Position numbers and translations under genes: made by a program
The notes under the pieces: generated by a model
Told to the model about the DNA's origin: nothing
The model's input: only the letters and a program-made list of their open reading frames with translations
The model's database searches: none
From: an uncultured Olsenella sp.
Lineage (GTDB): Bacteria; Actinomycetota; Coriobacteriia; Coriobacteriales; Atopobiaceae
Direction of reading: 5' to 3'
Assembly: GCA_900316105.1 (NCBI GenBank)
Contig: ONBR01000005.1
Coordinates: 1-64,000 of the forward strand
DNA length: 64,000 nucleotides
Part shown: positions 51,813 through 60,859 of the stretch, piece after piece
Layout: each line of letters starts with the position of its first letter
Numbering within the stretch: the stretch's first letter is position 1

Positions 51813-52757
51813 ATGATCAAGACCCCCATCTGCGACCTTCTGGGTATCGAGAAGCCGGTTTTCCAGGGCGGCATGGCTTGGATTGCCGATGCCAGCCTGG
51901 CATCTGCCGTCTCCGAGGCTGGTGGCCTGGGCATCATTTCGGCCATGAACGCCAACGCCGAGTGGCTGCGTGGCCAGATCCAGGAGCTTCGCTCAAAGAC
52001 TGACAAGCCCTTTGGCGTGAACATCATGCTGCAGAGTCCCTTTGCCGATGAGGTTGCCCAACTTGTGGTGGACGAGAAGGTCCCCGTCGTCGTGACGGGC
52101 GCCGGCGATCCCCGCAAGTACATGAAGCAGTGGATTGCCGCTGACATCAAGGTCATCCCCGTCGTGGCTCAGGTTGCCCTGGCCCGTATGGTCGAGCGTG
52201 CCGGTGCCACCGCAGTCGTCGCCGAGGGCGGCGAGTCCGGCGGTCACGTGGGCGAGACCACAACGATGGCCCTGGTGCCTCAGGTCGTCGATGCCGTGAA
52301 GATTCCGGTCATCGCTGCCGGCGGTATTGCCGACGGTCGCGGCGTGGCTGCTGCCTTCATGCTGGGCGCAGTGGGGGTTCAGGTGGGCACGCGTTTCCTC
52401 GTGGCCACCGAGTGCAACGTCTCTGACGAGTACAAGCAGCGCATCCTCAAGGCCAATGACATCTCTACGATTGTCACCGGCCGCAAGTACGGCGGTGCCG
52501 TCCGCTGCCTCAAGACGCCCTTCTCCCGCCGCTTCGCAAAGGCCGAGAGGGAAGGTGCCAGCCAGGACGAGCTCAACGCCATGGGCGCCGGTTCCCTGCG
52601 CAAGGCTGCGGTCGACGGCAACTACGAGGAGGGCTCCTTCATGGCTGGCCAGATCGCCGGTATGGTCAAGGAGCCCCAGACGGCCGCTCAGATCGTGGAT
52701 GACCTCATGAGCGGTGCCGAGGAAGTTCTCAAGGGAGCGACGAAATGGGTAAAGTAG
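51813..52757 (+). CDS. fabK: Enoyl-ACP reductase II (FMN-dependent)
   Basis: The 314-residue TIM-barrel flavoprotein of the nitronate-monooxygenase family has VFQGGMAWIADASLA, FGVNIM, the active-site segment EGGESGGHVGETTTM and the FMN phosphate site AAGGIADGRGVAAA. It reduces the enoyl-ACP double bond in the last step of each elongation round. No fabI is seen, so triclosan insensitivity at this step would be expected from the family. It overlaps fabD by 13 bases. Confidence 0.94.
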   Translation: MIKTPICDLLGIEKPVFQGGMAWIADASLASAVSEAGGLGIISAMNANAEWLRGQIQELRSKTDKPFGVNIMLQSPFADEVAQLVVDEKVPVVVTGAGDPRKYMKQWIAADIKVIPVVAQVALARMVERAGATAVVAEGGESGGHVGETTTMALVPQVVDAVKIPVIAAGGIADGRGVAAAFMLGAVGVQVGTRFLVATECNVSDEYKQRILKANDISTIVTGRKYGGAVRCLKTPFSRRFAKAEREGASQDELNAMGAGSLRKAAVDGNYEEGSFMAGQIAGMVKEPQTAAQIVDDLMSGAEEVLKGATKWVK

Positions 52758-53668
52758 CCCTTCTTTTTGCGGGCCAGGGTGCCCAGCACCCTGGCATGGG
52801 CCAGGAGCTCTATGCCAGCGAGCCTGCGGTCAAGGAGACCTTTGACGCGCTTGAGCAGTCCATGCCCGGTCTGACGAAACTCTGCTTCGAGGGCACCAAG
52901 GAGGAGCTTACCCGCACCGAGAACACCCAGCCTGCGGTCTTTGCCCTCGACCTTGCCGTGGCTCGTGCCCTTGCCGCGCATGGCGTCAAGGCCGATGCCG
53001 TCGCAGGCTTCTCCCTGGGGGAGGTCGCTGCCCTCACCTTTGCAGCTGCCATGACCGACGAGCAGGGCTTTGCCCTGGTCCGTCACCGTGGCGACCTCAT
53101 GGCCAAGGCCTGCCAGGAGAACCCTGGCGGCATGCGCGCCGTGGTGAAGCTGGACGCTCCCGTGGTCGAGGATCTGGCCCAAAAGGCCGGCGCCTGGCCC
53201 GTCAACTACAACAGTCCCCAGCAGACGGTGGTCGCTGGTCCCGCAGAGGCATTGGAGAAGCTGGACGACCTGGTCCGCGAGGCCAAGGGCCGTGCCCTCA
53301 AGGTTGCCGTCGCCGGCGCCTTCCACAGCCCCTTCATGCAGCCTGCCGCTGATGGCCTGGCCCAGTACCTGGCCCAGCATCCCCTGGCTCCTGCGCAGGT
53401 GGAGGTCTGGGCGAACATGACGGGTGAGCCCTATCCCACGGACACGGCCCAGATGGCCGAGGTCCTTGCGACCCAGCCCGCCCATGCCGTTCGCTGGACC
53501 CATACCCTGGAGGGCATGAAGGCCCAGGGATTCGACACCTTTGTCGAGGTCGGTCCCGGCAAGACCCTCACTAAGCTGGTCCAACGCACCCTCGATGGTG
53601 TCACCGCGCTGGCTTGCGAGACTCCCGAGCAGCTTTCCGCAGTGCTCGAGGCAGTGGGAAAGGAATAG
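52745..53668 (+). CDS. fabD: Malonyl-CoA:ACP transacylase
   Basis: The 307-residue enzyme has LLFAGQGAQHPGMGQEL, the nucleophilic Ser in AGFSLGEVAAL, and the His in VAGAFHSPFM. It moves malonyl groups from CoA to ACP. The start overlaps the fabK end, indicating coupled translation. Length is normal. Confidence 0.95.
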   Translation: MGKVALLFAGQGAQHPGMGQELYASEPAVKETFDALEQSMPGLTKLCFEGTKEELTRTENTQPAVFALDLAVARALAAHGVKADAVAGFSLGEVAALTFAAAMTDEQGFALVRHRGDLMAKACQENPGGMRAVVKLDAPVVEDLAQKAGAWPVNYNSPQQTVVAGPAEALEKLDDLVREAKGRALKVAVAGAFHSPFMQPAADGLAQYLAQHPLAPAQVEVWANMTGEPYPTDTAQMAEVLATQPAHAVRWTHTLEGMKAQGFDTFVEVGPGKTLTKLVQRTLDGVTALACETPEQLSAVLEAVGKE

Positions 53669-53672
53669 CCCT

Positions 53673-54446
53673 ATGGCAGAGAAGAAGACCGGCACTCTCG
53701 AGCGTGATGCCTCTCGTCGCGTTGCCCTCGTGACGGGCGGCAGCCGCGGCATCGGTCGCGCGACTGCACTGCGCCTTGCTGCAGACGGCTTCGACGTTGC
53801 CATCGTCTATGCGGGCAATGCCGAGCGCGCTGCAGGTGTGGTGGACGAGCTTGCCCAGGCTGGTGCCACCGCCAAGGCCTACCAGTGTGACGTGGCCTCC
53901 TCCGACCAGGTCAAGGCCACGGTCAAGCAGGTCCTTGATGACTTTGGCTCCGTATGGGCCCTGGTCAACAATGCAGGCGTCACCCGTGACGGCCTGATGG
54001 CCCGAATGAAGGACGAGGACTTTGATCGCGTGATCGACGTCAACCTCAAGGGTGCCTTCAACATGGCCCGCGCCCTCACTCGCACCTTCATGCGCCAGCG
54101 TGGTGGCCGCATCGTCAACCTCAGCTCCGTCGTGGGCATCATGGGCAATGCCGGCCAGGTCAACTACTCTGCCTCCAAGGCAGGCCTCATCGGTCTGACC
54201 AAGTCGGTGGCCCGCGAGCTGGCGCCCCGCAACGTCACCTGCAACGCTGTGGCTCCCGGTTTCGTGGAGACGGACATGACTGCTGGCCTGTCTGACTCCA
54301 CACGCAAGGATTACGAGAGCCAGATTCCCCTGGGCAAGATGTGCGCGCCCGAGGACATTGCCGCGGCAATCGCCTTCCTGGTCAGCGACCAGGCCTCCCT
54401 CATCACGGGCGTCGTGCTGCCGGTCGACGGCGGCATGGCCATGTAG
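53673..54446 (+). CDS. fabG: 3-oxoacyl-ACP reductase
   Basis: The 257-residue SDR has the NADPH loop TGGSRGIGRATAL, NNAGVTRDGLMARM and the catalytic Ser/Tyr/Lys in NLSSVVGIMG and VNYSASKAGL. The N-terminus (AEKKTGTLERDAS) is about 13 residues longer than usual. ATG 53673 follows AAAGGA by 9 bases. The upstream extension of the frame only shadows fabD. Confidence 0.95.
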   Translation: MAEKKTGTLERDASRRVALVTGGSRGIGRATALRLAADGFDVAIVYAGNAERAAGVVDELAQAGATAKAYQCDVASSDQVKATVKQVLDDFGSVWALVNNAGVTRDGLMARMKDEDFDRVIDVNLKGAFNMARALTRTFMRQRGGRIVNLSSVVGIMGNAGQVNYSASKAGLIGLTKSVARELAPRNVTCNAVAPGFVETDMTAGLSDSTRKDYESQIPLGKMCAPEDIAAAIAFLVSDQASLITGVVLPVDGGMAM

Positions 54447-54539
54447 GCACGAGGACAGAACAAGCAGACAAGCAGCTGGACAAGCTGACTTCACTTATTT
54501 CTCTGACAGCTGATGTGTCAGCAGGTTAGGAGCGTGTAG

Positions 54540-55784
54540 ATGGAACGCAGAGTCGCAGTCACGGGCCTCGGTGCCGTGTCTCCGGTGGGCAATGACGCCG
54601 TGACCACCTGGGAGTCCCTCAAGGCCGGAAAGTCGGGCATCGGCCTGATTACCAAGTTCGATACCACCGACTACAAGGTCAAGGTGGCGGCCGAGGTCAA
54701 GGACTTTGATCCCTCCGACCTTCTCAGCGTCCCCGAGCGTAGGCGCAACGACCTCTTTACCCAATATGCCCTCGTGGCTGCTGACGAGGCCATGCGCGAC
54801 TCCGGCTTGGACGTAGAGGACTCCATCGACCGCAACCGCCTGGGTGTCTACATTGGCTCGGGCATCGGTGGCATTGGCACCACGATTCAGAACACCGAGA
54901 AGCTCCTGAACGGCGGCCCTCGCAAGGTCTCGCCCTTCCTGATTCCCTCGATGATCGTCAACATGGCAGCCGGTCAGGTCTCCATCCGCAACAAGGCCTA
55001 TGGCCCTACCCTGCCCGTAGTCACCGCCTGCACCACCTCCTCCAATACCATCGGCGAGGCCTTCCGCGCCATCAAGCACGGCTATGCTGACGCAATCATC
55101 GCCGGTGGCTCCGAGGCTGCTGTGGTTACCCTGGCCGTTGCTGGCTTCTCCAACATGAAGGCCCTGACCAAGAACCCCGATCCCGCCACCGCCTGCCGTC
55201 CCTTTGATGCGGACCGCGACGGCTTCGTGATCGGCGAGGGTGCAGCCGTCCTGATCCTGGAGGACCTGGAGCACGCTCAGAAGCGTGGCGCCCACATCTA
55301 TGCGGAGATTGCCGGCTATGGCAATACCGCCGACGCCTACCACATCACGACTCCCGATCCCGAGGCCTCGGGCATTACCCGCGCCATCAAGGAGGCCGTG
55401 GAGGAGGCTGGGCTCAACCCTGCCGAGGGCCTCTACATCAACGCCCACGGCACCTCCACCAAATTCAACGACAAGTCAGAGACTCTGGGCTTCAAGCAGG
55501 CCCTTGGTGAGGACGCAGCCCGCGCGGCAAAGATCAGCTCCACCAAGTCCATGACCGGTCACATGCTGGGCGCAGCTGGTGCCATCGAGGCGCTGGCCTG
55601 CGTGAAGGCCCTGGAGGAGCACACCGTGCCTCCCACCATCAACTACCAGACGCCCGATCCCGAGTGTGACCTGGACTACACGCCCAACGAGGTGGTCACC
55701 TTTGACGCCAAGTGGGCCCTCTCCACGAACCTGGGCTTCGGCGGTCACAACGGTTGCCTGGCATTCAAGGCATACGAGGAATAG
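54540..55784 (+). CDS. fabF: 3-oxoacyl-ACP synthase II
   Basis: The 414-residue elongating condensing enzyme has its Cys in VTACTTSSNTIG, His in NAHGTSTKFND and His in MTGHMLGAAG. The N-terminus RRVAVTGLGAVSPVGND is typical. TAGGAG precedes ATG 54540. It is separated from fabG by 93 bases, which show no strong hairpin. Confidence 0.95.
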   Translation: MERRVAVTGLGAVSPVGNDAVTTWESLKAGKSGIGLITKFDTTDYKVKVAAEVKDFDPSDLLSVPERRRNDLFTQYALVAADEAMRDSGLDVEDSIDRNRLGVYIGSGIGGIGTTIQNTEKLLNGGPRKVSPFLIPSMIVNMAAGQVSIRNKAYGPTLPVVTACTTSSNTIGEAFRAIKHGYADAIIAGGSEAAVVTLAVAGFSNMKALTKNPDPATACRPFDADRDGFVIGEGAAVLILEDLEHAQKRGAHIYAEIAGYGNTADAYHITTPDPEASGITRAIKEAVEEAGLNPAEGLYINAHGTSTKFNDKSETLGFKQALGEDAARAAKISSTKSMTGHMLGAAGAIEALACVKALEEHTVPPTINYQTPDPECDLDYTPNEVVTFDAKWALSTNLGFGGHNGCLAFKAYEE

Positions 55785-55799
55785 GCAGGCGATAGTCCC

Positions 55800-56300
55800 A
55801 TGGAATACGACAAGATCAAAGAGCTGGCAAAGCTTCTGGAGGACAGCTCGCTCACGCGTCTCCGCCTGGAGGAGGACGGCACGATCCTGGAGCTCGAGGC
55901 GGAGCCTCCCCAGCAGGTCGTGAACATGGTCCCCGCCGCGGCGCCTGCAGCGACTCCTGCTGCCGTCCCCGCAGCTAGCCCCGCGGCTCCCGTTGAGGCA
56001 GCTCCTGCGGCAGCGGGCTCCAGCCAGGAGGCCGCCGATGAGGACGCTCCCTACGACATGAGCAAGCTCACCCTGGTCAAGGCCCCCATGGTCGGCGTCT
56101 TCTATGCCGCGCCCTCTCCTGGCGCCGAGCCCTTCGTGCACGTGGGCTCCAAGGTCAAGAAGGGCGACACCCTCTGCGTCATGGAGGCCATGAAGCTCAT
56201 GAACGAGGTTACGGCCGAGCGCGACGGCGAGATCGTGGACATCTGTGTCCAGGACGGTGACCTCGTCGAGTTCGGCGGCACCTTGATGAAGATTTACTAG
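55800..56300 (+). CDS. accB: Biotin carboxyl carrier protein of acetyl-CoA carboxylase
   Basis: The 166-residue protein has an N-terminal helical part (DKIKELAKLLEDSSLTRLRLEEDG), an Ala/Pro-rich hinge of about 45 residues and the biotinyl domain. The biotin-accepting Lys is in CVMEAMKLMNEV. BirA, encoded at the end of the same gene group, should attach the biotin. Confidence 0.95.
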   Translation: MEYDKIKELAKLLEDSSLTRLRLEEDGTILELEAEPPQQVVNMVPAAAPAATPAAVPAASPAAPVEAAPAAAGSSQEAADEDAPYDMSKLTLVKAPMVGVFYAAPSPGAEPFVHVGSKVKKGDTLCVMEAMKLMNEVTAERDGEIVDICVQDGDLVEFGGTLMKIY

Positions 56301-56404
56301 TGCGGGCTTGGAAAACGGGGAGCCTCCCTTTTCCACCGTACGTGTGGAATGGGGGAGGCTCCCAATTGCTATTCCGGCCAAGCCACTTTCCAAAGGAGTC
56401 AACC

Positions 56405-56848
56405 ATGAACAGAGAAGAGCTCCAGAAGATTCTGCCCCATCGTTCTCCCATGCTGCTTCTGGATGAGTCCGAGGTCGTGAACGACGAGGCCCACGGCAAG
56501 CTGACGATCAGGGGCGACGAGTTCTTTCTGCAGGGTCACTTTCCTGGCAACCCCATCGTTCCTGGCGTGATTCAGTGCGAGATGCTTGCCCAGAACTGCT
56601 GCGTCCTCATTGCGGGCCAGCTTGAGGGCCAGGACAAGACCCCCCTATACACCGGCCTGGACAAGGTCCGCTTCAAGAGCTCCATCCGTCCCGGTGATAC
56701 CGTTGACCTGGTCTGTCGCCTGACCCGTCACCGTGGTCCCTTCTTCTTTGCCGAGGGCGAGGCGTCTGTGGGCGGCAAGCTCTGCTGCAAGGCAAGCATG
56801 TCCTTTGCCCTGGTGGACGCTGACCAGGCCAAGGGTGGCGAGCGCTAG
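56405..56848 (+). CDS. fabZ: 3-hydroxyacyl-ACP dehydratase
   Basis: The 147-residue hot-dog-fold enzyme has the FabZ opening LQKILPHRSPMLLLD, the catalytic His in GHFPGNPIVPGV and the acidic residue in QCEMLAQ. AAAGGAG precedes ATG 56405. A short inverted repeat GGGAGCCTCCC/GGGAGGCTCCC near 56318-56361 lies in the 104-base gap after accB. Confidence 0.95.
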   Translation: MNREELQKILPHRSPMLLLDESEVVNDEAHGKLTIRGDEFFLQGHFPGNPIVPGVIQCEMLAQNCCVLIAGQLEGQDKTPLYTGLDKVRFKSSIRPGDTVDLVCRLTRHRGPFFFAEGEASVGGKLCCKASMSFALVDADQAKGGER

Positions 56849-58185
56849 TGTTCGAAAAGATCCTCATCGCAAATCGCGGCGAGATCGCGGTCCGCGTCAT
56901 CAGGGCCTGCAAGGAGATGGGTGTAAGGACGGTGGCAGTCTACTCCACCGCAGATGCAGACTCCTATCATGTCCAGATTGCAGACGAGGCCTGGTGCATC
57001 GGTGGTCCCCGCCCCGCCGACTCCTACCTCAACATGGATGCCATCATTACGGTTGCCGTCGAATCCGGTGCCACGGCAATCCATCCCGGCTATGGCTTCC
57101 TCTCCGAGTCTGCCGAGTTTGCTCGCAAGTGTCGCGAGTGCGGTGTCGTCTTCATCGGTCCCTCTCCCGAGGTCATCGAGCGGATGGGCGACAAGGACGA
57201 GGCCCGTCGCACGGCAAGGGCCGCGGGCGTTCCCATCGTGGAGGGCTCTGACCTCCTGACGGATGCCGATGAGGCAGAGCGCGAGGCGCAGCGCATTGGC
57301 TTCCCCCTGCTGATCAAGGCCCGTGCCGGTGGCGGTGGCCGTGGTATCCGCAAGGTCGACTCCCTGGACAAGGTCCGCGGTGCTTTCCAGGAGGCATCCA
57401 GCGAGGCAGAGTCCGCCTTTGGTGACGGTGGCTGTTACATGGAGCGCTTTATAGCCCCCGCCCACCATGTGGAGGTCCAGGTCCTGGGCGACGGCCAAGG
57501 CAACGTGGTCTCCCTTGGCGAGCGCGAGTGCTCCGTCCAGCGCAGGAATCAGAAGCTTCTTGAGGAGAGCCCCAGCCCCTCCATCACGCCCGAGGTGCGT
57601 GCCCATATGCGCAAGGCTGCCTGCGACCTAGCCCGTGCGGTCAATTACGTGGGCGTCGGCACCATCGAGTATCTCTACTCCGATGCCGACCAGACCTTTG
57701 CCTTCATGGAGATGAACACCCGACTGCAGGTGGAGCACCCTGTGACGGAGTTCGTCTCGGGTGTTGACCTGGTGAAGTGGCAGCTTCGCGTGGCCGCTGG
57801 CAACGAGATCAACTTCAGCCAGGACGACGTTCACATCCAGGGCCATGCCATCGAGTGCCGCATCAACGCGGAGACGCCGGACTTCATGCCCTCCTGCGGC
57901 ACCGTCGAGACCCTGCACATACCTGGTGGCCCCTGGGTTCGCTTTGACACGTCTCTCTACCAGGGCGTCACTATCCCGCCCTACTACGACTCGATGTTGG
58001 GCAAGCTGATCGTCTTTGCTCCCACGCGCGAGGAATGCATCCGCAAGATGCGCTCTGCTTTGGGCGAGTTCGTGGTCGAGGGCGTCTCGGACAACTCCGA
58101 GCTCCAGCTGGACATCCTTTCGAACCCCGAGTTTGTCTCGGGCATGTATCATACGAACCTCATGGAGCATCTGTATGAGTACTAG
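56848..58185 (+). CDS. accC: Biotin carboxylase subunit of acetyl-CoA carboxylase
   Basis: The 445-residue ATP-grasp enzyme carboxylates biotin on AccB. It has FEKILIANRGEIAVRVIRA, the glycine-rich ATP loop RAGGGGRGIRKV, MEMNTRLQVEHPVTE and ECRINAE. It starts at GTG 56848, sharing one base with the fabZ TAG, and overlaps accDA by 11 bases, so the whole block is tightly coupled. Confidence 0.96.
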   Translation: MFEKILIANRGEIAVRVIRACKEMGVRTVAVYSTADADSYHVQIADEAWCIGGPRPADSYLNMDAIITVAVESGATAIHPGYGFLSESAEFARKCRECGVVFIGPSPEVIERMGDKDEARRTARAAGVPIVEGSDLLTDADEAEREAQRIGFPLLIKARAGGGGRGIRKVDSLDKVRGAFQEASSEAESAFGDGGCYMERFIAPAHHVEVQVLGDGQGNVVSLGERECSVQRRNQKLLEESPSPSITPEVRAHMRKAACDLARAVNYVGVGTIEYLYSDADQTFAFMEMNTRLQVEHPVTEFVSGVDLVKWQLRVAAGNEINFSQDDVHIQGHAIECRINAETPDFMPSCGTVETLHIPGGPWVRFDTSLYQGVTIPPYYDSMLGKLIVFAPTREECIRKMRSALGEFVVEGVSDNSELQLDILSNPEFVSGMYHTNLMEHLYEY

Positions 58186-59989
58186 CAAGCAAATCAAAAG
58201 CGTCAACACGCTGGAAGGCCCCGTCACCCGGGTGGACGTGGAGGTACCTGCCAGACAGGTACTCGTCCGCTGCCCCGGCTGCCGCCACGCCCTTTCCCAG
58301 ACGGCCATCGCCGACAACCTGGACGTCTGCCCCCGTTGTGGCCACCACTTCCGCATCGGCGCCCGCAAGCGCCTGGGCATGACCGTCGACGCAGGCTCCT
58401 TCCAGGAGCTGGACGCCGATCTAAAGGCCCGCGACTTTCTGGAGTTCCCTGGCTATGGGGAAAAGCTCGAGCGTGCCCGCGCAAAGTCCTCCGAGCCCGA
58501 GGCCGTCATTACCGGCACCGCCACCATCGGCGGCTACCGCACTGCCGTCTTTGTTATGAATGGCGACTTCATGATGGGCTCCATGGGTAGCGTCGTGGGC
58601 GAGAAGGTCACCCGCGTCTTTGAGTACGCGACCTCCCACAAGTTGCCCGTCGTGGGTTTCACCGTGTCGGGTGGTGCCCGTATGCAGGAGGGGACCACCT
58701 CCCTCATGCAGATGGCAAAGACCACCGGCGCCCTTCGCCGTCATGGTGACGCCGGCCTTCTTTACATTGCCGTCCTCACTGATCCCACCTCTGGCGGCGT
58801 TACGGCCTCTTTTGCCATGGACGCGGATGTTTGCCTGGCCGAGCCAGGGGCCCTCGTGGCTTTTGCTGGCCCCCGCGTGATCGAGCAGACCCTGCACAAG
58901 CGTCTGCCTGCCGGCTTCCAGCGCTCCGAGTTTCAGCTGGAGCATGGCTTCGTGGACCGCATCGTGGCCCGCAAGGACCTTCCCTCCGAGCTCGCTACCC
59001 TGCTGGAGCTGCACGGGGCGGAGCATGTCATGGCCGACGGTTCCTACAAGCCCGTCATCCAGGTGGAGAAGCCCGTGGAGAAGGGCCTGCCGGTTCAGAG
59101 TATCCTGGACAACATCGCTGCGGCTGTCGGTGTGATTTCCGCTGGCATCATGGCCGACCCCAAGCCGAACTCTGCCAAGGCCGTCCTCCGACAGGAGGAG
59201 CAAAAGAGCGCCTACGAGCTCCTGCAGGTCGTGCGTTCTGGCAAGCGCCCCACCGTCCTGCCCATCATGCGGCAGGTCTTCACGGACTTCGTGGAGCTTC
59301 ACGGTGATCGCTACTTTGGCGACGACGAGGCCATCGTGGGCGGTATCGCCCGCCTGAGGGGACAGGTTGTCACGGTCATCGGCATCGAGCGTGGCAAGGA
59401 CACCAAGGAGCGTGTCAGGCGCAACTTTGGCTCTGCCAATCCCGAGGGCTATCGCAAGGCCCAGCGCCTGATGAGGCAGGCCGAGAAGTTCGGTCGTCCC
59501 GTGGTCTGCCTGGTCGATACCTCTGGCGCCTTCTGTGGCATGGGAGCTGAGGAGCGCGGTGAGGGCGAGGCAATCGCCCAGAGCCTCATGGTGATGAGTG
59601 GGCTCAAGGTCCCCATCGTCTCCGTGATCATGGGTGAGGGCGGCTCGGGCGGAGCCCTGGGCCTGGCCCTGGCGAACAAGGTCCTCATGCTTTCCGGGGC
59701 CGTATATTCCGTGGTGAGCCCGGAGTCCTGCGCCTCCATCCTGTGGAAGACCGCAGACCGGGCCTCCGAAGCGGCAGATGCCCTGCACATCAAGGCGGAC
59801 GACCTTCTGAGGCTGGGCGTCGTCGACGGCGTCGTCGAGGACTATGACATCGGTTCCGCCGACTTTGCCGAGCGCTTCGCAAAGCGCCTGGAGGAGGAGC
59901 TGGCCCCCCTGAGGGAGCTTCCTGCAAATGGCATCGTTGACCTGCGCTATCAGCGCTTCCGCAAGATGGGGGAGGATGCACTATGCTAG
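58175..59989 (+). CDS. accDA: Fused acetyl-CoA carboxylase carboxyltransferase, AccD-AccA
   Basis: One 604-residue chain carries both carboxyltransferase halves. The N-terminal half is AccD-like with a four-cysteine zinc finger (RCPGCRHAL ... VCPRCGHHF) and GARMQEGTTSLMQM. The C-terminal half from about residue 325 is AccA-like (LPIMRQVFTDFVELHGDR, GRPVVCLVDTSGAFCG, GEGGSGGALGLAL). No stop or frameshift lies between the halves. Such fusions are known in actinobacterial and some anaerobic lineages. It transfers CO2 from carboxybiotin to acetyl-CoA. ATG 58175 is chosen because it gives the usual AccD N-terminus. Confidence 0.93.
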   Translation: MSTSKQIKSVNTLEGPVTRVDVEVPARQVLVRCPGCRHALSQTAIADNLDVCPRCGHHFRIGARKRLGMTVDAGSFQELDADLKARDFLEFPGYGEKLERARAKSSEPEAVITGTATIGGYRTAVFVMNGDFMMGSMGSVVGEKVTRVFEYATSHKLPVVGFTVSGGARMQEGTTSLMQMAKTTGALRRHGDAGLLYIAVLTDPTSGGVTASFAMDADVCLAEPGALVAFAGPRVIEQTLHKRLPAGFQRSEFQLEHGFVDRIVARKDLPSELATLLELHGAEHVMADGSYKPVIQVEKPVEKGLPVQSILDNIAAAVGVISAGIMADPKPNSAKAVLRQEEQKSAYELLQVVRSGKRPTVLPIMRQVFTDFVELHGDRYFGDDEAIVGGIARLRGQVVTVIGIERGKDTKERVRRNFGSANPEGYRKAQRLMRQAEKFGRPVVCLVDTSGAFCGMGAEERGEGEAIAQSLMVMSGLKVPIVSVIMGEGGSGGALGLALANKVLMLSGAVYSVVSPESCASILWKTADRASEAADALHIKADDLLRLGVVDGVVEDYDIGSADFAERFAKRLEEELAPLRELPANGIVDLRYQRFRKMGEDALC

Positions 59990-60855
59990 CCATCGTTACC
60001 GAGTCGACGTCTGGCATCACCCGCGAGGAGGCAGACGAGCTGGGCGTCACGATCGTTCCCACCTACTATGTGGTGGACGGCGTCTCTCGCAAGGAGGAGT
60101 ACGCCGACGAGTGCGGAGACTATGCCTCCCTCTTTGCGGGCGACCTTATCACTCATAGCGAGCCCGCCTTCCCCAACTCCTACGTGGAAGCATTCTCGGA
60201 GGCCTTTGCAAAGGGCTACGACGTGCTCTGCATCACCATCTCCTCGCGACTGTCAGCAGGCTATCGCTCTGCTCTCAACGCAAAGAAGTTCTTCTTTGGC
60301 GAGGACCAGGGTGACGAGGACGAGCCCGGAAAGCGCCAGAAGTCCCTGTATGTACTGGACTCGGGTGCTGCCGGAGCGAGTCTGGAGATTCTTGTCAGAA
60401 CGGCGCGCGCGGCGGCCGACAGGGGCCTTTCCCTGGAAGAAGTCGTTGCCGAGGTCGAGCGCAAGCGTGAGCACCTGCATGCGCTCTTTGCCGTGGAGGA
60501 CATGGTCGATATCCGTCGTAGCGGCAGGCTGACCAATACCCGCCGGTCTGTGAGCTCCTCTCTCGATCGCTATCCGATCTTTGTCATCCAGCGTGGCGGA
60601 GTGACGACTTCTGAGGTAGCTCGCGGTACCCAGGGCATGGCAAAGCTCATGTTGCGTGACGTGCCGGCAAATGTGCGCCAGGTCTATGTGGCCTATTTTG
60701 GTGTCAAGTCCAAGGCTCTGACGCGTCTGCTGGGAGCCATCGGGACCCAGCACCGAGACGCAAGGGTCTCCATCAAGGATGGTGGTCCAGTACTGACCTG
60801 CAACATCGGCGTCGGCGCGGTGTCACTGATCTGGGACGACGAGGACGTGGCCTAG
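59983..60855 (+). CDS. DegV-family fatty-acid-binding protein
   Basis: The 290-residue protein has the DegV layout: AIVTESTSGITREEADELGVTIVPTYYVVDG, SEPAFPNSYVEAF, CITISSRLSAGYRSA and the C-terminal IGTQHRDARVSIKDGGPVLTCNIGVGAV. DegV/FakB proteins bind fatty acids, and in Firmicutes FakB presents them to a fatty acid kinase. A place at the end of the fatty acid operon fits that role, although no fakA is in the window. It overlaps accDA by 7 bases. Confidence 0.9.
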   Translation: MLAIVTESTSGITREEADELGVTIVPTYYVVDGVSRKEEYADECGDYASLFAGDLITHSEPAFPNSYVEAFSEAFAKGYDVLCITISSRLSAGYRSALNAKKFFFGEDQGDEDEPGKRQKSLYVLDSGAAGASLEILVRTARAAADRGLSLEEVVAEVERKREHLHALFAVEDMVDIRRSGRLTNTRRSVSSSLDRYPIFVIQRGGVTTSEVARGTQGMAKLMLRDVPANVRQVYVAYFGVKSKALTRLLGAIGTQHRDARVSIKDGGPVLTCNIGVGAVSLIWDDEDVA

Positions 60856-60859
60856 CCCG

